Assembly: GCF_003390935.1 (NCBI RefSeq)
Contig: NZ_QNQZ01000009.1
Span: 186,001-250,000, forward strand
Direction: 5' to 3'
DNA from: Lewinella sp. IMCC34191
GTDB lineage: Bacteria > Bacteroidota > Bacteroidia > Chitinophagales > Saprospiraceae
DNA: 64,000 nt
Position numbers and translations under genes: made by a program. The notes beneath the pieces are model-generated. The model saw only the letters and a program-made list of their open reading frames with translations. It did no database searches and had not been told where the DNA came from. Of this stretch, positions 51,565 to 59,980 are shown piece by piece; within the stretch, counting starts at the first letter, position 1, and each line of letters begins with the position of its first letter.

Positions 51565-52182
51565 ATGGCGATACCCTTCATTATCGGAATCACCGGCGGC
51601 AGCGGATCCGGCAAGACCTCCTTCATTAAGCAGCTACGACGCGGACTTCCGGACGACCAGGTCTGTCTCCTCAGCATGGACGACTATTATGTCCGTCGGG
51701 AAGACCAGGAAAAGGACGAGCGCGGCATCCACAATTTCGACCGGCCCGCCTCCATCCACTGCAAGCAGTTTATCCGGGACCTCAAGCAACTGATTGCGGG
51801 CGAAACCGTCCAGCGCCAGGAGTACGTCTTCAACAACGAACTGGCGAAGGCCCGCTTGCTCACCTTCCATCCGGCACCGGTCATTATCGTGGAGGGGCTC
51901 TTCGTTTTTCACTATAAGGAACTGCGGAAACTCCTCGACCTCAAAATATTCCTCCACGCCAAGGATAACCTGAAGGTGGTCAGACGCATCAAGCGCGACC
52001 GCGTGGAGCGCAACTACCCCCTCGAGGACGTACTCTACCGCTACGAGCACCACGTGCTGCCAGCCTATGAGAAGTACGTCCAGCCCCATAAAGACCGTGC
52101 CGACCTGATCGTCAACAACAATACCGACTTTAACATGGGCCTCTCCGTGATACGGGCATTCGTCGAAAAGAAAATCAATTAA
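51565..52182 (+). CDS. udk: Uridine kinase
   Basis: 205 residues from ATG 51565 (MAIPFIIGITGGSGSGKTSF). The P-loop GGSGSGKTS (about 11-19), the DDYY lid element (MDDYYVRRED), the nucleoside-binding region NFDRPASIHC and the LVVEGLF-like VIIVEGLFVFHY motif all fit uridine kinase of the PRK/URK family. It phosphorylates uridine and cytidine in the cytoplasm for pyrimidine salvage. It is divergent from a CNT nucleoside transporter, a functionally sensible pair, and overlaps the VOC gene end by 4 bp. Confidence 0.92.
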   Translation: MAIPFIIGITGGSGSGKTSFIKQLRRGLPDDQVCLLSMDDYYVRREDQEKDERGIHNFDRPASIHCKQFIRDLKQLIAGETVQRQEYVFNNELAKARLLTFHPAPVIIVEGLFVFHYKELRKLLDLKIFLHAKDNLKVVRRIKRDRVERNYPLEDVLYRYEHHVLPAYEKYVQPHKDRADLIVNNNTDFNMGLSVIRAFVEKKIN

Positions 52183-52595
52183 TCCTGCGCTCCGCCGCCC
52201 AAATCCGGCGTCCGCTGAATCAGATCCCACCGGTTGCCGTAGCAATCGGCGAATACGCAGACCTTTCCATACGCCTCTTCCGAGCGCTCCCGGACGATCT
52301 CCACGCCCTGCTCTACCAGCCGACGGTAGTCCCGTTCGAAGTCATCGGTATCGAGAAAAAGCCACACCCGGTCCGCGGCCTGACGCCCGATCAGGGCGCG
52401 TTGTTCCGGAGTGCTCGGGCGGGCCAGCAGGATCGCGCAGCCCGCTGCCCCGGCCGGCCGAATGCGCACCCAGCGCTTGTCCGCTCCGAGTCGGGTGTCT
52501 TCCAACAACTCGAATCCGAGGCGGTCTACGTAGAAGGATAGCGCCTCGTCGTAATCGGCCACCAGGAGGCTGAACTGAGCGATGGACTGGGGCAT
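52179..52595 (-). CDS. VOC (glyoxalase/bleomycin resistance) family protein
   Basis: 138 residues with the paired beta-alpha-beta-beta-beta modules of the VOC fold: FSLLVADYDEALSFYVDRLG and VWLFLDTDDFERDYRRLVEQ, ending in FADCYGNRWDLIQ. Metal ligands would come from the strand ends; the function is not assignable. The last codons lie in a copy of the dispersed repeat (52182-52200). It is convergent with udk. Confidence 0.88.
   Translation of the reverse strand: MPQSIAQFSLLVADYDEALSFYVDRLGFELLEDTRLGADKRWVRIRPAGAAGCAILLARPSTPEQRALIGRQAADRVWLFLDTDDFERDYRRLVEQGVEIVRERSEEAYGKVCVFADCYGNRWDLIQRTPDLGGGAQD
52182..52200 (-). repeat. Dispersed GC-rich repeat, copy 6
   Basis: ATCCTGCGCTCCGCCGCCC on the plus strand (reverse orientation). 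It encodes the last residues of the VOC protein (GGGAQD) and abuts the udk stop. Confidence 0.6.
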
Positions 52596-52663
52596 GAGCG
52601 GAGCATTTTCGGTGGAAGGCGGCGGGTGATGAACGGCAAGGTGGGAAATTCCCGGAAGTTGCG

Positions 52664-52694
52664 TTGTATGTAGCGATAAAATTTCCTACCTTTG
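52664..52694 (+). promoter_or_regulatory. Promoter of rpmI-rplT: TTG (52664-52666), 20 bp, TACCTTTG (52687-52694)
   Basis: A full match to the Bacteroidota promoter with 20-bp spacing. The leader to the rpmI ATG (52720) is only about 20 nt, too short for the L20-binding pseudoknot known in other phyla. Confidence 0.75.
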
Positions 52695-52719
52695 CGCTCC
52701 ATTTGTAAAAACCGGTGCC

Positions 52720-52914
52720 ATGCCTAAGATGAAAACGCACAGTAGTGCAAAGAAACGTTTCAAGATTACCGGTAGCGGTAAGGTGAAGCGCTTCCAGGCT
52801 TACACCTCGCACATGATGCGCAACAAGTCCAAGAAAGCCAAGCTTCGTCTCCGTGACGCCGCCCTGGTTTCCGTAGCCGACGAGAAGCGCATCAAGCGCC
52901 TGCTGTGTAAGTAA
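52720..52914 (+). CDS. rpmI: Ribosomal protein L35
   Basis: 64 residues with the L35 pattern [37 protein letters not shown] and the usual C terminus ending LLCK. It is a component of the large ribosomal subunit. It has its own promoter, with rplT 68 bp downstream. The translation factor gene infC, which precedes rpmI in most bacteria, is not here; a VOC gene on the opposite strand takes its place. Confidence 0.96.
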   Translation: MPKMKTHSSAKKRFKITGSGKVKRFQAYTSHMMRNKSKKAKLRLRDAALVSVADEKRIKRLLCK

Positions 52915-52982
52915 ATTATTTAACGAGAGTACGGGCCCTAAGTACCCACCGCGGTCTCCGTGCTGTACTAAACAAACTCATT

Positions 52983-53330
52983 ATGCCACGTTCAGTTAAT
53001 GCGGTTGCCAGCCGCGCGCGCCGCAAGCGCATTCTTAAGTCCGCCAAAGGTTACTTCGGCGCACGCTCCAAAGTCTACACCGTTGCCAAGAACGCCGTCG
53101 ATAAAGGTATGGCTTACGCCTACCGCGACCGCCGCAACAAAAAGCGGGTCTTCCGCCGCCTCTGGATCGCGCGTATCAACGCCGCCGCCCGCCAGAACGG
53201 TACCACCTACAGCCGGCTCATGCACGGCCTCAAGACCGCCGAAGTCGGCCTCAACCGGAAAGTCCTGGCTGACCTGGCCATGCACCACCCCGCCGCCTTC
53301 ACCGCCGTCGTTAATACGGTAAGCAAATAA
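52983..53330 (+). CDS. rplT: Ribosomal protein L20
   Basis: 115 residues. L20 signatures are [20 protein letters not shown] near the N terminus, [20 protein letters not shown] and [20 protein letters not shown]. It binds 23S rRNA early in large-subunit assembly. It is followed by a terminator at 53357, so rpmI-rplT is a two-gene unit. Confidence 0.97.
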   Translation: MPRSVNAVASRARRKRILKSAKGYFGARSKVYTVAKNAVDKGMAYAYRDRRNKKRVFRRLWIARINAAARQNGTTYSRLMHGLKTAEVGLNRKVLADLAMHHPAAFTAVVNTVSK

Positions 53331-53356
53331 ACGGGAACTGTATTAGCCCCGTGTCG

Positions 53357-53396
53357 AGCCCCTTCGCCCATCCGGACGAAGGGGCTTGCTATTTTT
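53357..53396 (+). terminator. Terminator of rpmI-rplT
   Basis: A perfect 10-bp stem AGCCCCTTCG (53357-53366) / CGAAGGGGCT (53377-53386) with a 10-nt loop, then TGCTATTTTT. It lies 26 bp after the rplT stop. Confidence 0.9.
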
Positions 53397-53424
53397 GGCT
53401 ACTTTTCCAGCTCACTTAGCTACT

Positions 53425-54636
53425 ATGATCATGCGTACCCTACTCCTGGCGATTACCATCTGCCTGTTTACCGTGCCGGCCGGCGCGCAGTCCCTCGCCG
53501 AAGCCGGTCTGACGGAAGACGGCGTCCAGCGGCTCGAAAATTGGCTGGAAGGGGAAGTGACCGCGCAGCGTCTGCCGATGGCCGAACTGCTGATCTACCG
53601 GAACGGCGTAGTCGGCTACCACCGTACGACCGGCGTAAGCGACCTGACGACCGAGGCGCCGCTACGGGAAAACCAGCTCTATCACCTCATGTCGATGACC
53701 AAACCCATCGTCACGGTCGCCTTCATGATGCTGTACGAAGAAGGCCACTTTCAGCTGACCGATAAGGTTGCCGACTACCTTCCTGAATTTGCCGACCTAA
53801 AGGTGGCCCGCAATTCGGACGAGGGGCTACAGGTGGCCACCGATCCCGCTACTTCCGCCATTACGATCGAACAGGTGCTTTCGCACACGGCGGGCTTCTC
53901 CCACGGCCTGACGGGTACGATGCTGGACAACGAGATCGCCGGAGCCCTGTACTACCGGCCCCACGCCGACATCGCCTCCCGCGTCAAGACCCTGGCGACC
54001 CTACCCTTGCTGGGTCAACCCGGGGAACAGTGGATCTACAGCACTTCACCCGACATCCTGGCCCGGCTCATCGAAGAATTCTCGGGACAAACGGTCATTG
54101 AGTTTCTGGAAGAGCGACTCCTCGGCCCACTCCATATGACCGACACCGACTATAATATTCCCGCGGAGGAGTCCGGGCGACTGGTAGCCAACCACCAGGT
54201 CTCCGAGGGTATGCTCACGAAGGCAGCCATGCAGCTTCCCAGCAGCGGCAATAAGGTGTATGGCGGGTCCTTCGGGTTGTACTCCACCGCCGCCGATTAC
54301 CTGAAGTTCTGCCGTATGCTGCTCAATAAGGGCGAACTGGACGGCACCCGCTATTTGAGTCCCAAAACCGTGGAATTAATGACCACGAACCACGTCGGCG
54401 ACATGCGCGGCAATGGCGAAGGCTTCGGCCTCGGCTTCGGGATCATCACCGACGTTGCCGAGAACGGCGTCCTGGGAAGCGAGGGACAGTACTTCTGGAA
54501 CGGGGCCTACTCCACCTTCTTTTTTATCGACCCGTCCGAGCATATGATCGCCATTTTGATGTCACAACGGTCCCCGTACTCCGGTTACCATGAGAAAATG
54601 TTCCGGCAGATGACTTATCAGGCATTGGGCGACTGA
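53425..54636 (+). CDS. Secreted serine hydrolase, beta-lactamase/PBP-like family
   Basis: 403 residues from ATG 53425 (MIMRTLLLAITICLFTVPAG); an ATG at 53386 lies in the upstream terminator. The signal peptide ends at AGAQ. The active-site motif SMTK (in YHLMSMTKPIVTVAF, about 85-99) supplies the nucleophile Ser and Lys. The Tyr motif is IYSTSPDIL, and the third motif is near the C terminus with FWNGAYSTFFFIDP. The family (PF00144) includes class C beta-lactamases, esterases and D-amino-acid peptidases; activity here is undetermined. Confidence 0.88.
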   Translation: MIMRTLLLAITICLFTVPAGAQSLAEAGLTEDGVQRLENWLEGEVTAQRLPMAELLIYRNGVVGYHRTTGVSDLTTEAPLRENQLYHLMSMTKPIVTVAFMMLYEEGHFQLTDKVADYLPEFADLKVARNSDEGLQVATDPATSAITIEQVLSHTAGFSHGLTGTMLDNEIAGALYYRPHADIASRVKTLATLPLLGQPGEQWIYSTSPDILARLIEEFSGQTVIEFLEERLLGPLHMTDTDYNIPAEESGRLVANHQVSEGMLTKAAMQLPSSGNKVYGGSFGLYSTAADYLKFCRMLLNKGELDGTRYLSPKTVELMTTNHVGDMRGNGEGFGLGFGIITDVAENGVLGSEGQYFWNGAYSTFFFIDPSEHMIAILMSQRSPYSGYHEKMFRQMTYQALGD

Positions 54637-54766
54637 TTCGGGGAATGTTAAAGTGGCGATCATTACCTGATTATCCGCGCTCCCGCACTGCGGATACGGG
54701 AATTGTGTGGTAGTTTACTAAGGAAGACACCGGCCCCAGCTTTCTTCCACGCACACCCCGACTACC

Positions 54767-55738
54767 ATGAGAACATTTATCCAAGGGCCGATCTTCGGCC
54801 CCGGCCGGCCGTTGTGGCTGGCTTTTGCCCTACTTTTAGCTTGCCCGTTTGCACTGGCTGGAATACATCTTGATCCCGGCGTCGGGAACAAAGGCGAAGA
54901 TCCCCCCGGCGAGAACTCCCTGGCCGTTTTGATTGCCGGCGAGCGATGGATGGAAGCCGAGTGCGCCCGCGAGGGCGAAGAATGGCAACCGGACAGTACG
55001 GACGCCGCCTCGAATCGCTTCTTCGTGTATTTCCCCGGTAACGACAAGCTTCCCCGCCCCAAGCGAATCGGCGGACCTTCCCAGCTCACCTTTTCGGTCG
55101 ACCTCTCCGTGACCGCGGCGTATACGCTCTACTTTCGGGTTAATTCACCCGCCCAGGACCGCAACTCCGTATGGGTCTCCATCGACAATGGCCCCTGGGC
55201 GAAGTTCTGGAAGCAACGCGACCAGGAACAGCTCATCACGGATGGATTCGAATGGCGCGAAGTGGTCGACGACGGCTCGCCCCTGAACCTCAATCTGAGC
55301 ACGGGCAAGCATACCATCAGAGTAGCCGCGCGGGAAACAGGTACCCAATTCGACAAGATTTTCCTCTCCCCCTCGGGGCGGCATCCGGATGGGATCGGTG
55401 CCCATGCGCCGACCTGCCCTCCGCGGTCCGCTTCTACGCTCACCGGCCTACGGAATCCGGCACACGAACCGGTGATGCTGGCCGTTTATCCTAATCCGAC
55501 CACGGGCACCCTACGCGTTCCATTGCCGGCGGCTGCTGCCGTTCCTTCCTTCATTCGCGTTACGGGGGCTGACGGTCGTCAGCACGCCCTTCGGCAGCCT
55601 GTTGCGGTAAGTAACGGTGGACCCGGGGAAGAAATGCTGCTCGACATCCATGACCTTCCGGCGGGGGTGTACACCCTCCGGTTTGGCGTAGGCGACCAAA
55701 GCCCACCGATGGTGGCCACCTTCGTGAAGACGAGATAA
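54767..55738 (+). CDS. Type IX secretion cargo with carbohydrate-binding-like domain
   Basis: 323 residues. A signal peptide precedes a beta-sandwich domain (about 60-200) with MEAECAREGEEWQP, YTLYFRVNSPAQDRNSVWVS and GKHTIRVAARETGTQFDKIF, a pattern typical of galactose-binding or CBM-like lectin domains. The C-terminal 80 residues are a T9SS type A sorting domain: VMLAVYPNPTTGTLRVPLP ... DLPAGVYTLRFG ... ATFVKTR. It should cross the outer membrane through the type IX system and be attached to or released from the surface. Ligand unknown. Confidence 0.85.
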   Translation: MRTFIQGPIFGPGRPLWLAFALLLACPFALAGIHLDPGVGNKGEDPPGENSLAVLIAGERWMEAECAREGEEWQPDSTDAASNRFFVYFPGNDKLPRPKRIGGPSQLTFSVDLSVTAAYTLYFRVNSPAQDRNSVWVSIDNGPWAKFWKQRDQEQLITDGFEWREVVDDGSPLNLNLSTGKHTIRVAARETGTQFDKIFLSPSGRHPDGIGAHAPTCPPRSASTLTGLRNPAHEPVMLAVYPNPTTGTLRVPLPAAAAVPSFIRVTGADGRQHALRQPVAVSNGGPGEEMLLDIHDLPAGVYTLRFGVGDQSPPMVATFVKTR

Positions 55739-55751
55739 GGCTCCGGCGGGA

Positions 55752-55817
55752 GGTAGCCCTCTGCTTTTCCGAACCGGGCTACCGCAAACAGGAACGGAGG
55801 ACAATGTCCTCCGTTCC
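55752..55817. terminator. Two tandem hairpins between convergent genes (bidirectional terminator)
   Basis: Hairpin one is GGTAGCCC (55752-55759) / GGGCTACC (55776-55783). Hairpin two is a perfect 12-bp stem GGAACGGAGGAC (55791-55802) / GTCCTCCGTTCC (55806-55817) with a 3-nt loop. They lie between the ends of a plus-strand and a minus-strand gene. T-tracts are weak on both sides. Confidence 0.65.
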
Positions 55818-55839
55818 AAATGCTTAATTGGTCGAGCGC

Positions 55840-58800
55840 TTACTTGCGCGCACTATTGGGTCTTGGTACGCTGATGACTTTCACGTCGCGCTCCAGAATT
55901 AATTGGTTGTAAGCGGGTACTTTTTCCGATACGATCTGCTGGTACGCATCGATCTCGGCGTCGATCAGTTGGGTGATCTCGTCCTTGACGGCGTAGGCCG
56001 CGGCCGTCGGGCGGTAGGTGCCGATACCGGTCAGGCTGTTGAGGTGGGCCAGCTTATTCGTCAGCCGGATGGGGTAATTCAGCGGGTCCTGTCCGCTCTT
56101 ATTCTGCGTCTGGTACAGCGTCTTCTCGATGGCGGTCAGGCTGTCGACGATCGATTTGCCGGCGGCAATCACCTCCTCGTCATCAATGCGCTTTTGCAAG
56201 TCTTCGATCTGCTCCCGCAGCTTGCGCAGGTCAATGATGACCTGGTGGGCTTCGCTGGTCTTGTCCTGCACTTCTTTCATAAAGGTGAACTGGGCCTGGC
56301 GGTCTTCCTCGCTGGCCTGTACCCGGGGGTCGGCCTTGATGGTGAAGTCGCGAACCTGCTCCCGCTCACCGTAGGTGAACGCCACCTGATAGTCGCCGGG
56401 CAGCGCCATCGGTCCGCCCGTGCCGGCCCACCACATGATCATATTGTCAAATTCGACGCCGTCCGGGTATGACATATCCCAGTTTACGGTCTGTCCGCCC
56501 GCCTTAAGTTTGAGCTTGTTGGCGTCTTCGGAGGACGTGGTCGACCAGCTGCGGATGGTATCGCCGGCCTGCATTACCGAAAGCGTCATCGGCATACTGT
56601 CCTTCGCCGCCGTCTCACTCAGGTACAGGTGGAAGTTCACGCCGCCCGGGTGGTTCTGCCCCGCGGTCCGGCTGCTGCGACTGCTTCCCCCCATCCGCCA
56701 GGCATCCTCCGGCTTGAAGAGGTAGAAGTCAGCGTTATCGGCTACCTCGCCCAGTTGTTTGAGGGGCGTGAGATCATCCATGATCCAGAAGCTGCGACCC
56801 TGGGTGGCCACGATGAGGTCGTCGTCCTTAATGGCCAGGTCCGTCACCGGCACGATCGGCAGGTTTTGCTGGAAGGGGCGCCAGTTCTCCCCGTTATCGA
56901 GGCTCATATACAGGCCTTCTTCCGTACCCGCGAAGAGTACGTCGGGGTTTCCCGGGTACTGCCGCACGACGCGGGTGAAATGCGTCCGGGGAATGCCCTT
57001 GTCGATCCGCCGCCACGTCTGCCCGTAGTCGCCGCTGTAGAACAGGTAGGGCGTATAATCACCGGTCTTATAGGCGGTACCGGCGGCGTAGATGCCTCCG
57101 TCGCGGCTGCTGTCTACATCGAGGCTGTTCCACATGATGTACTTGGGGGCATTGGCGGGCGTGACGTCCGTCCAGTTCTCGCCGTTGTCACGGGTCACGT
57201 AGATCAGGCCGTCGTCGCTACCGGTCCAGATCACGCCCGGCTCGCGGGGGCTCTCGGTCGCCGCGAAGATGGTGGCGTAGTACTCGACGCTGGTATTGTC
57301 CTGGGTGATCGGGCCACCGCTACTCTTCAGTTTTTCCGCTTCGTTGCGCGTCAGGTCGGGGCTGATGATCTCCCAGCTTTCGCCTTCATCGGTGCTGCGG
57401 TGGACGTGCTGGCTGGTGGTGTACAGAACGTCGGAATCATTGGGCGAGAAAAAGATCGGGAAGTTCCACTGGAAACGGTATTTCATGCCTTCGGCGCCGT
57501 AGCCCATGGGGTTATCCGGCCAGACGTTGACCGCCCGTACCTGGTTGTTTTCGTGGTCGTAGCGGGTCAGGAAACCGCCGTAGCTGCCACCGTACACGAT
57601 ATCGGGATTATCGGGATCCGGGGCGATGTGGGCGGACTCTCCTCCGGCGGTTTCTTCCCAGTCGGATTCACCGATGGTGCCGCCGTCGGTCCGGTGTTGG
57701 ATCCGGACGGTGGAGTTATCCTGCTGCGCTCCGTAGATGCGGTAGGGAAAGCTGTTGTCGGTTACTACCCGGTAGAATTGGGCCGTGGGTTGATTGTAGT
57801 AGGTGCTCCAGTTCTCCCCCTGATCAAAGGTCACCTGGGCACCGCCGTCATCGGCGATGATCATGCGCTCGTTATTCTCCGGGGCGATCCAGAGGTCGTG
57901 GTGGTCGCCGTGGGGAGCGTTGCTCGACTTAAAGGAGCGGCCACCGTCGGTGCTGTGGTGGTAGCTGACGTTCATGACGTACACCCCGTCCAGTTCCTGG
58001 GGGTCGGCGTAGATGCGGGTGTAATACCAGGCGCGCTGACGCAGGGCCCGGCTGTCGCTGCGGGCCTCCCAGCTTTCACCGCCGTCGTTGCTGACGTATA
58101 CCCCACCGGCATCCTTGTTTTCTATGATGGCATAAACGCGGTTTGCGTCGACCGGGCTGACGGACACGCCGTTGATGCCCCAGGTACCCTTCGGCAGACC
58201 GGGGTTACCGGTGATTTCGGTCCAGGTATCGCCACCGTCGGTGGTTTTCCAGAGGCCGCTTCCCTCCCCGCCGCTTTCCAGGCTGTAGGGCGTACGACGG
58301 ATCTTCCAGGTGGAGGCGTATAGTACGCGCGGGTTGGAGGGGTCCATGCTCAGGTCCACCGCGCCGGCTCCGGCGTTGGCGAACAGCACGCGTTCCCAGC
58401 TCTCGCCGCCGTCTTTGCTGCGGTACACGCCCCGCTCCTCGGTGTCCTTGTACAGGTCGCCCATAACGGCGGCGTACAATAGGTCGGGATCCCGGGGGTG
58501 AACCCGCACGCGCGCGATGTGGCGGCTGTTCTCCAGGCCGATCTGCTTCCAGCTCTTCCCGGCATCGATGGACTTCCACATACCGCTGCCGTAGCTGACG
58601 TTACCGCGTACGGTCTGTTCGCCGCCACCGACGTAAAGGATATTGGGATTGCTTTCGGCTACGGTCACCGCCCCGATGCTGCCGCCGAAGTAGCCGTCGG
58701 AAATGTTGGTCCAGGTCTGGCCGCCGTCCTTCGTTTGCCAGACGCCGCCGCCGGTAGCGCCGAAGTAGTACAGCATGGGTTGACCGGCCACCCCGGTAAC

Positions 58801-58932
58801 GGCCGCGGATCGACCGCCGCGGTAGGGACCGATACTACGGAACTCGAGTGAGGAATAGATCTTTTCGTCGATCTCCTGGGCGGTCAGGGACGCACCACAC
58901 AGGAGCAAAAGCAGGAGGTAGAGCTTGTGCAT
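55840..58932 (-). CDS. VPS10/BNR-repeat secreted protein (sortilin-like glycosyl hydrolase annotation)
   Basis: 1030 residues with signal peptide MHKLYLLLLLLCGASLTAQ. At least eight Asp-box/BNR motifs of the form S.DGG.TW occur, such as TKDGGQTWTNI, SIDAGKSWKQI, SKDGGESWERV, TTDGGDTWTEI and SNDGGESWEAR, forming a double propeller as in VPS10 proteins. The C-terminal 200 residues are helical (EEDRQAQFTFMKEVQDKTSE). Databases commonly call such proteins glycosyl hydrolases, but no catalytic residues are known to me and a binding role is as likely. It is predicted extracytoplasmic. Confidence 0.88.
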   Translation of the reverse strand: MHKLYLLLLLLCGASLTAQEIDEKIYSSLEFRSIGPYRGGRSAAVTGVAGQPMLYYFGATGGGVWQTKDGGQTWTNISDGYFGGSIGAVTVAESNPNILYVGGGEQTVRGNVSYGSGMWKSIDAGKSWKQIGLENSRHIARVRVHPRDPDLLYAAVMGDLYKDTEERGVYRSKDGGESWERVLFANAGAGAVDLSMDPSNPRVLYASTWKIRRTPYSLESGGEGSGLWKTTDGGDTWTEITGNPGLPKGTWGINGVSVSPVDANRVYAIIENKDAGGVYVSNDGGESWEARSDSRALRQRAWYYTRIYADPQELDGVYVMNVSYHHSTDGGRSFKSSNAPHGDHHDLWIAPENNERMIIADDGGAQVTFDQGENWSTYYNQPTAQFYRVVTDNSFPYRIYGAQQDNSTVRIQHRTDGGTIGESDWEETAGGESAHIAPDPDNPDIVYGGSYGGFLTRYDHENNQVRAVNVWPDNPMGYGAEGMKYRFQWNFPIFFSPNDSDVLYTTSQHVHRSTDEGESWEIISPDLTRNEAEKLKSSGGPITQDNTSVEYYATIFAATESPREPGVIWTGSDDGLIYVTRDNGENWTDVTPANAPKYIMWNSLDVDSSRDGGIYAAGTAYKTGDYTPYLFYSGDYGQTWRRIDKGIPRTHFTRVVRQYPGNPDVLFAGTEEGLYMSLDNGENWRPFQQNLPIVPVTDLAIKDDDLIVATQGRSFWIMDDLTPLKQLGEVADNADFYLFKPEDAWRMGGSSRSSRTAGQNHPGGVNFHLYLSETAAKDSMPMTLSVMQAGDTIRSWSTTSSEDANKLKLKAGGQTVNWDMSYPDGVEFDNMIMWWAGTGGPMALPGDYQVAFTYGEREQVRDFTIKADPRVQASEEDRQAQFTFMKEVQDKTSEAHQVIIDLRKLREQIEDLQKRIDDEEVIAAGKSIVDSLTAIEKTLYQTQNKSGQDPLNYPIRLTNKLAHLNSLTGIGTYRPTAAAYAVKDEITQLIDAEIDAYQQIVSEKVPAYNQLILERDVKVISVPRPNSARK

Positions 58933-58994
58933 GTTTCAGTTGGTTAGGTTTGCAAGAAGTAAGGTAAGCAAAGGCGGCCGGGCACGAAAACCGG

Positions 58995-59954
58995 TCAGAC
59001 GACAGCCTTGAACTCGCTGTCCCGGTACTGGCTCAGGCGCAGGTTCGCCTGGTCCATATTGAAGGCATCGGGGTGGAAGTCCTGCGTCAACCAACCCGCC
59101 ATCTCCGTGTAATCGGGATGGTCGGGTTGGTTGAGTACTTCCACCATCTCGTTGTAGGCGGCCACGCCCCCGATGTCTTCGGGCGGGCAGGCACGCTCAC
59201 CGGCAATACACACCGGATAGTGGCGGCGGCCCTCCGGACGCTCCCGATCCAGGAGCTCGATGTCGTGGTACCAGGTATCGAATTCGTATCCGCAGTGATC
59301 GCCTTCCTTATCGAATAGATCTCCCAACAGGATCTCCCCGCTGGATGGCAGCTCCTGTTCCCGGCTCGGATAGAATTGAAACTGTTCCGTACCCCGCCAC
59401 CCCATGGCGGCCTGGATGATAAAATGAAGCTGGGATTGATTGACGTGCTTGTCCACGAGCAGGACGCGCTTCACCGCGGGCCGGCTACCGTCCAGGACCA
59501 CCTGCAACCGGTAGATCGTATTCACCGGGTCCGTTTCCTCATCCTCGATCGCATTCGTCGTCGTATCCTCCTCTTCCGCCATCACGGGCGGGGGATCGGC
59601 TTCCGCGACGATCTCCGTTCCGGCTACGGCAATCGGCTCCACCTCGTCGGTGTCCGCTTCCGCCCTCAGTAGCGCGTCGAAGGTTTGCGCGTAGTAGTCT
59701 TCCAGTAGACCGTCCGGTTCGTCGAGGCCCTCCGTTTCCCGGTCAACGATGACGTCCCAGATAGCCAACAGCAGCTCGTCTTCCGCCTCGCGGTTGGAAA
59801 CCGGGGGATCGTCTTCCCGCTCCCGGAAGTGGGTGCGGTACCTCGCATAGGCATCTCCTACATCCTGCTGGGTAAGATCGGGGTGGCGCTGGCGAACTTC
59901 CTTTGCGGCGTTCGCGATGGCTTGCTGTAGATTGTCGGTCGGTACTTTTTTCAT
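58995..59954 (-). CDS. Plasmid pRiA4b ORF-3-like family protein
   Basis: 319 residues. The C-terminal half (about 160-300) carries the family pattern: IYRLQVVLDGSRPAVKRVLL, VNQSQLHFIIQAAMGWRGTE, QFQFYPSREQ, and YEFDTWYHDIELLDRE followed by CIAGERACPPEDIGGVAAYN. The N-terminal half is an acidic, low-similarity region. The function of the family is unknown to me; it is spread across bacteria and plasmids and may be linked with mobile DNA. Its -7 box (59962-59969) lies within the spacer to fdhD. Confidence 0.85.
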   Translation of the reverse strand: MKKVPTDNLQQAIANAAKEVRQRHPDLTQQDVGDAYARYRTHFREREDDPPVSNREAEDELLLAIWDVIVDRETEGLDEPDGLLEDYYAQTFDALLRAEADTDEVEPIAVAGTEIVAEADPPPVMAEEEDTTTNAIEDEETDPVNTIYRLQVVLDGSRPAVKRVLLVDKHVNQSQLHFIIQAAMGWRGTEQFQFYPSREQELPSSGEILLGDLFDKEGDHCGYEFDTWYHDIELLDRERPEGRRHYPVCIAGERACPPEDIGGVAAYNEMVEVLNQPDHPDYTEMAGWLTQDFHPDAFNMDQANLRLSQYRDSEFKAVV

Positions 59955-59961
59955 TCGCTGG

Positions 59962-59969
59962 CAAAGATA
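59962..59969 (-). promoter_or_regulatory. -7 promoter box for the pRiA4b-like gene (TATCTTTG on the minus strand)
   Basis: CAAAGATA on the plus strand reads TATCTTTG on the minus strand, 7 bp upstream of the ATG at 59954. Again a near-leaderless arrangement. Confidence 0.55.
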
Positions 59970-59980
59970 AACAGTTGATC

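Noticed and set aside
54672-54696. Inverted repeat TATCCGC/GCGGATA after the serine hydrolase gene
   Set aside because: Short stem and no T-run; weak evidence for termination.
56629-58323. 564-residue plus-strand frame
   Set aside because: Antisense shadow of the VPS10/BNR-repeat gene; composition (Val/Gly/Asp rich, no domains) is that of a reverse-complement frame of GC-rich coding DNA.
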